A stretch of DNA of 27,101 nt from contig CAZUWF010000030.1 of the NCBI GenBank assembly GCA_964624065.1, positions 1-27,101 on the forward strand, given 5' to 3'. Each line of letters starts with the position of its first letter. Within the stretch, counting starts at the first letter, position 1. A model generated the notes under the pieces. It was not told the origin of the DNA. It ran no database searches and saw only the letters and a program-made list of their open reading frames with translations. The translations under genes and the position numbers were made by a program. Source of the stretch: UBA7960 sp964624065 (GTDB taxonomy: Bacteria; Bacteroidota; Bacteroidia; Bacteroidales; UBA7960). Shown in pieces: positions 24,453 through 27,101 of the stretch.

Positions 24453-25895
24453 TTATTTTTGATTTTTATTTCTAAGGATCAAATTGCCAATCTTTCCCAA
24501 AACAGCGGTGTACCTCTCAATATTGAAAAGAGACGAATCGGCAATTGCCTTGCGGGTGAGCAAAATACCAATGGGCAAGAATAACAGGGGTGCGAGCCAC
24601 ATTCCGGTGGCGGCACTGATTGCCCCTTCACGCGCAAACTTTTCGCCCGAGATTGACGAAACGTGGAAGATAACAAAGAAAAGAACCGATATCACAACAG
24701 GCATCCCGAATCCCCCCTTTCGGATTATGGCACCAAGGGGCGCACCTATAAGGAAGAGCAGCAGGCAGGCAAAGCCAAGAGTGAATTTGCGGTGAAACTC
24801 AATTTCGTAAAATGCCAATCGTCGACCACGTTCCTTGATATCGCTGGTTGAGTAGAATGAATTATCCTTGTTGCTCTGAGCAATCCCGGAAGCCAAATCA
24901 AGGATCCTGACAAGGTTGTTTACGGAGTTTGATCGCAGGAAAAAAGCACTTTTACCTCCACTTGCCGACATTGAATCCAACCTCTCTGCATTGACTTTGT
25001 TGAAGTTATTCAACCTGCCGAAATAATCTTTACGGTATGATTCCTTCAAGAAATTTAGCTCTACCGAAAGAGAATCTTTAAAAACCCTCAATTGTCGGAT
25101 ATTAAGCATTCTTTGGTCGTTTCTAAAGAGATGTTCTTCTGTTCTATACAACTGAAAACTGCTTAAATCAAACCTAACAACCTGCTCGTCAAAGCTGGTT
25201 CTTTGGAATTCTCTCGTGGGATTAACTTGGTCCCTCTCGGCCTTTTCCTCGTATTTTGTTCCGTTAAATAGTGAAAACACCAATGTTTTGTTGTCTGGTG
25301 TAACCACCATCTTTCCCATTTGCGCCACTGTAATGCTCACATTTCCACGTCGATCAGAATGGTCGTAAATGGTTACGTCGCGAATGGTTTGGCCATCATT
25401 GTCTCGTTTTCCAATTCTAATTATGTAATTGTCCAACCCATCATAAAATACCCCTTCTTTGATATTAAGGGCTGGTTTTTTCTGCCTCAAGTCGTATAGT
25501 AGCGATAACTGTTTTAGGGTGGTGTATGGCAGTACGTTGTTAGAAAAGAAGAAAGCCACCACGGCAAGGATTATCGAAACAACTATTAGGGGAGTTAGTA
25601 TTTTGCGTAACGAAATGCCTGCCGATTTGAACGCGGTAAGTTCGTAATGCTCGCCCATTCCGCCCATAGTCATCAAGGATGAAAGCAAAATGGCAAGCGG
25701 AAGTGCAACCGGAACGAAACTTACGGAGGTGTAAAACAAGAGTTCGAGAATTATGTACCAATCGAAACCCTTGCCCACCAAATCATCAATGTACTTCCAA
25801 AAAAACTGCAATATAAATGCGAATAGTACTATGAAAAAGGTCAGTAAAAATGGCCCTAGGAAGGTTTTCAAAACCAAATAATGTAGCTTTTTCAT
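24453..25895 (-). CDS. LptF/LptG (YjgP/YjgQ) family permease
   Basis: Inner-membrane permease of 480 residues of the LptB2FG exporter, which pulls LPS out of the inner membrane using the LptB ATPase. It has the family topology: three N-terminal helices (about 12-33, 47-78 and 97-120) with the MGGMGEHYELTAFKSAGIS coupling segment between the second and third, a periplasmic beta-jellyroll domain (about 140-370), and three C-terminal helices (about 375-455) starting at EIEFHRKFTLGFACLLLFLI. The periplasmic part is longer than in E. coli and includes a charged helical stretch (about 270-345). LptF and LptG cannot be separated with confidence by eye. It leads an operon with two glycosyltransferases and ribBA and has a -7 box 39 bases upstream. 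Confidence 0.9.
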   Translation of the reverse strand: MKKLHYLVLKTFLGPFLLTFFIVLFAFILQFFWKYIDDLVGKGFDWYIILELLFYTSVSFVPVALPLAILLSSLMTMGGMGEHYELTAFKSAGISLRKILTPLIVVSIILAVVAFFFSNNVLPYTTLKQLSLLYDLRQKKPALNIKEGVFYDGLDNYIIRIGKRDNDGQTIRDVTIYDHSDRRGNVSITVAQMGKMVVTPDNKTLVFSLFNGTKYEEKAERDQVNPTREFQRTSFDEQVVRFDLSSFQLYRTEEHLFRNDQRMLNIRQLRVFKDSLSVELNFLKESYRKDYFGRLNNFNKVNAERLDSMSASGGKSAFFLRSNSVNNLVRILDLASGIAQSNKDNSFYSTSDIKERGRRLAFYEIEFHRKFTLGFACLLLFLIGAPLGAIIRKGGFGMPVVISVLFFVIFHVSSISGEKFAREGAISAATGMWLAPLLFLPIGILLTRKAIADSSLFNIERYTAVLGKIGNLILRNKNQK

Positions 25896-26257
25896 TTTTA
25901 TTGATTAGCCCGCACAAGCGTTCGCAATAGTTTACAAAGATAACGCCTTTTGGAAAAAAAGATTTAACGGCGGTATAGGAATTTTGGTAATGGGCTATAT
26001 GTTATTGTTACGTACCTTTCGATGGGTTGTGGTTTGGCCTCGCATACATTCGTTGTCATTGGTTCAATGGTTCCAATTTTCGAGGTATTATCGTCTGCCA
26101 ATTTTTAACCAATGGTCAACCCCCGTTCAACAATTTCTGGTTTCCGATTTATGCCATCTGCTCGCTGATTGCTTCCAATCAATCGTTTCACCCTTCCGAA
26201 TAACTTTACCCCATACCTTAGCGCCATCAACTCCTTGGTTTGCATAAGGTCCTAATT
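25896..26257. other. Intergenic stretch between lptF/G and the SDR gene
   Basis: This 362-base gap contains the lptF/G promoter box near its left end. From about 26095 to 26230 the plus strand is pyrimidine-rich and can be cut into 7-nt units such as caatttc, tggtttc and cgattta, suggesting another decayed heptad array. I see no gene, RNA or strong hairpin in it. Confidence 0.4.
25935..25942 (-). promoter_or_regulatory. -7 promoter box (TATCTTTG) of the lptF/G operon
   Basis: Exact minus-strand match to TAnnTTTG, 39 bases before the ATG at 25895. A T-rich stretch lies at the -33 distance but without a clear TTG. It would drive lptF/G, the two glycosyltransferases and ribBA. Confidence 0.6.
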
Positions 26258-27016
26258 TCAACTCTTCTTAATAATCCCGGCGCTAGCCTGAGCCGTGGGA
26301 ACAACCACAATTTCGTTAATGTTGACATGATGCGGCAGGGTAGCCACGAAACCCACAACGTTGGCAATGTCTTGGCCCGAAAGGGGCTCGAAACCAACAT
26401 ACACGTTGTCTGCGGCCTGTTGGTCGCCGTGGAACCTCACCTTCGAGAACTCGGTATTCGCTGCCCCGGGACTTACTTCGGTAACTTTGATATTGTGCTC
26501 CAAAAGGTCCATGCGCATTCCTTGAGTTATGGCCCGGACAGCATACTTCGTAGCACAGTAAACATTGCCCTTTGGGTACACCTCCCGTCCCGCAATAGAG
26601 CCAATGTTGATTATATGTCCCGATTGCCTTTTTATCATTAGCGGCAAAACTGCCCTCGAAACATACAGCAATCCCTTGAGGTTTGTATCAATCATTTGCT
26701 CCCAATCTTGGAGCAAACCCTGATCTATGGTGTTCAATCCCAAGGCCAAGCCGGCATTGTTTACCAAAATATCTATTTGTTTCCACTCTTCATCAATCCC
26801 CAAAATTGCGCCTTCAACCTCATATTGGTTCCTGACATCAAAATTGAGGGAAAGCACCCTTACCTTGTACTTTTCGGTTAGGTTTTTTTCTAAATCCATC
26901 AATTGTTCTAACCTCCGGCCTGTTATAATCAGATTGTGGCCAAAGGAGGCAAACTTTTCGGCACAGGCCCTGCCTATTCCGCTGGTTGCTCCGGTTACTA
27001 GCGCTACTTTTGACAT
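26258..27016 (-). CDS. Short-chain dehydrogenase/reductase, YdfG-like
   Basis: NAD(P)-dependent classical SDR of 252 residues. The cofactor loop TGATSGIG is at 8-15, R34-R35 at the end of strand 2 favour NADP(H), NNAG is at 86-89, and the catalytic S140, Y153 and K157 lie in NIGSIAG and YCATK. The C-terminal part (SPGAANTEFSKVRFHGD, then NVYVGFEPLSGQDIANVV and VVVPTAQAS) matches YdfG/serine 3-dehydrogenase-like enzymes that oxidise 3-hydroxy acids or L-allo-threonine. The substrate here is a guess. The ATG at 27016 starts right before the first Rossmann strand; an in-frame ATG at 27064 would add an unlikely polar extension. No clear promoter is visible upstream before the window ends. Confidence 0.9.
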   Translation of the reverse strand: MSKVALVTGATSGIGRACAEKFASFGHNLIITGRRLEQLMDLEKNLTEKYKVRVLSLNFDVRNQYEVEGAILGIDEEWKQIDILVNNAGLALGLNTIDQGLLQDWEQMIDTNLKGLLYVSRAVLPLMIKRQSGHIINIGSIAGREVYPKGNVYCATKYAVRAITQGMRMDLLEHNIKVTEVSPGAANTEFSKVRFHGDQQAADNVYVGFEPLSGQDIANVVGFVATLPHHVNINEIVVVPTAQASAGIIKKS

Positions 27017-27101
27017 ACAATTAGTTTTTTGTTCGTCCGTAAAATTAATTAACCCATTGTGCATTTAGAAAAAAAGAAAAAAAAGATTGTTCATTTGACA
27101 A

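Noticed and set aside
26240..26641. Plus-strand open frame of 133 residues antisense to the SDR gene
   Set aside because: The minus strand encodes a complete SDR with all motifs; the antisense frame has no recognisable domain.

Overview
The window looks like a chromosomal segment of a Bacteroidota bacterium, probably of the Cytophagales or a neighbouring order. Supporting signs are moderate GC with A/T-rich intergenic DNA, few Shine-Dalgarno sites, many copies of the Bacteroidota -7 promoter box TAnnTTTG, a TonB receptor with a carboxypeptidase-regulatory-like N-terminus, a DUF6089-like barrel protein, and Bacteroidota-type SmpB, RibBA and MnmA. No intact phage, insertion sequence, CRISPR array, tRNA or rRNA was recognised.

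Layout, left to right. Positions 1-84 hold the last codons of what looks like hisS. A 333-bp spacer built almost entirely of degenerate 7-, 8- and 9-nt repeats leads into hutH (histidine ammonia-lyase). Then come a secreted barrel-like protein and trxB. The mnmA gene (minus strand) is divergent from a decayed nucleotidyltransferase gene. A rhomboid-family membrane protease follows, ending in a strong hairpin facing a FecA-like TonB receptor on the minus strand. Upstream of that receptor, also on the minus strand, are a LuxR-type regulator with a degenerate receiver, a hemerythrin protein with a RIC-like N-terminus, and smpB. On the plus strand follow an exported M20 peptidase and a flavodiiron protein. 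The tsaD/tamB pair is divergent with only 30 bp between the starts. A tight minus-strand operon (LptF/LptG permease, GT4-type glycosyltransferase, GT2 glycosyltransferase, ribBA) comes next, and the window closes with an SDR oxidoreductase.

How the genes may work together. Most are housekeeping: histidine breakdown, thioredoxin cycle, tRNA thiolation and t6A, trans-translation, riboflavin, envelope assembly. A central group (ferric-siderophore-type receptor, hemerythrin/regulator pair, flavodiiron protein, with trxB nearby) is consistent with iron uptake and O2/NO stress handling. The envelope group (lptF/G, two glycosyltransferases, tamB) suggests surface glycolipid and outer-membrane assembly.

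The least ordinary features are the heptad-phased spacers at several loci, with a 17-nt word shared in inverted orientation by two spacers 14 kb apart; the nucleotidyltransferase relic; the regulator/hemerythrin pair that has lost its textbook signature residues; and a tsaD promoter box that appears to lie inside the first codons of tamB. No clearly new multi-gene system was found.
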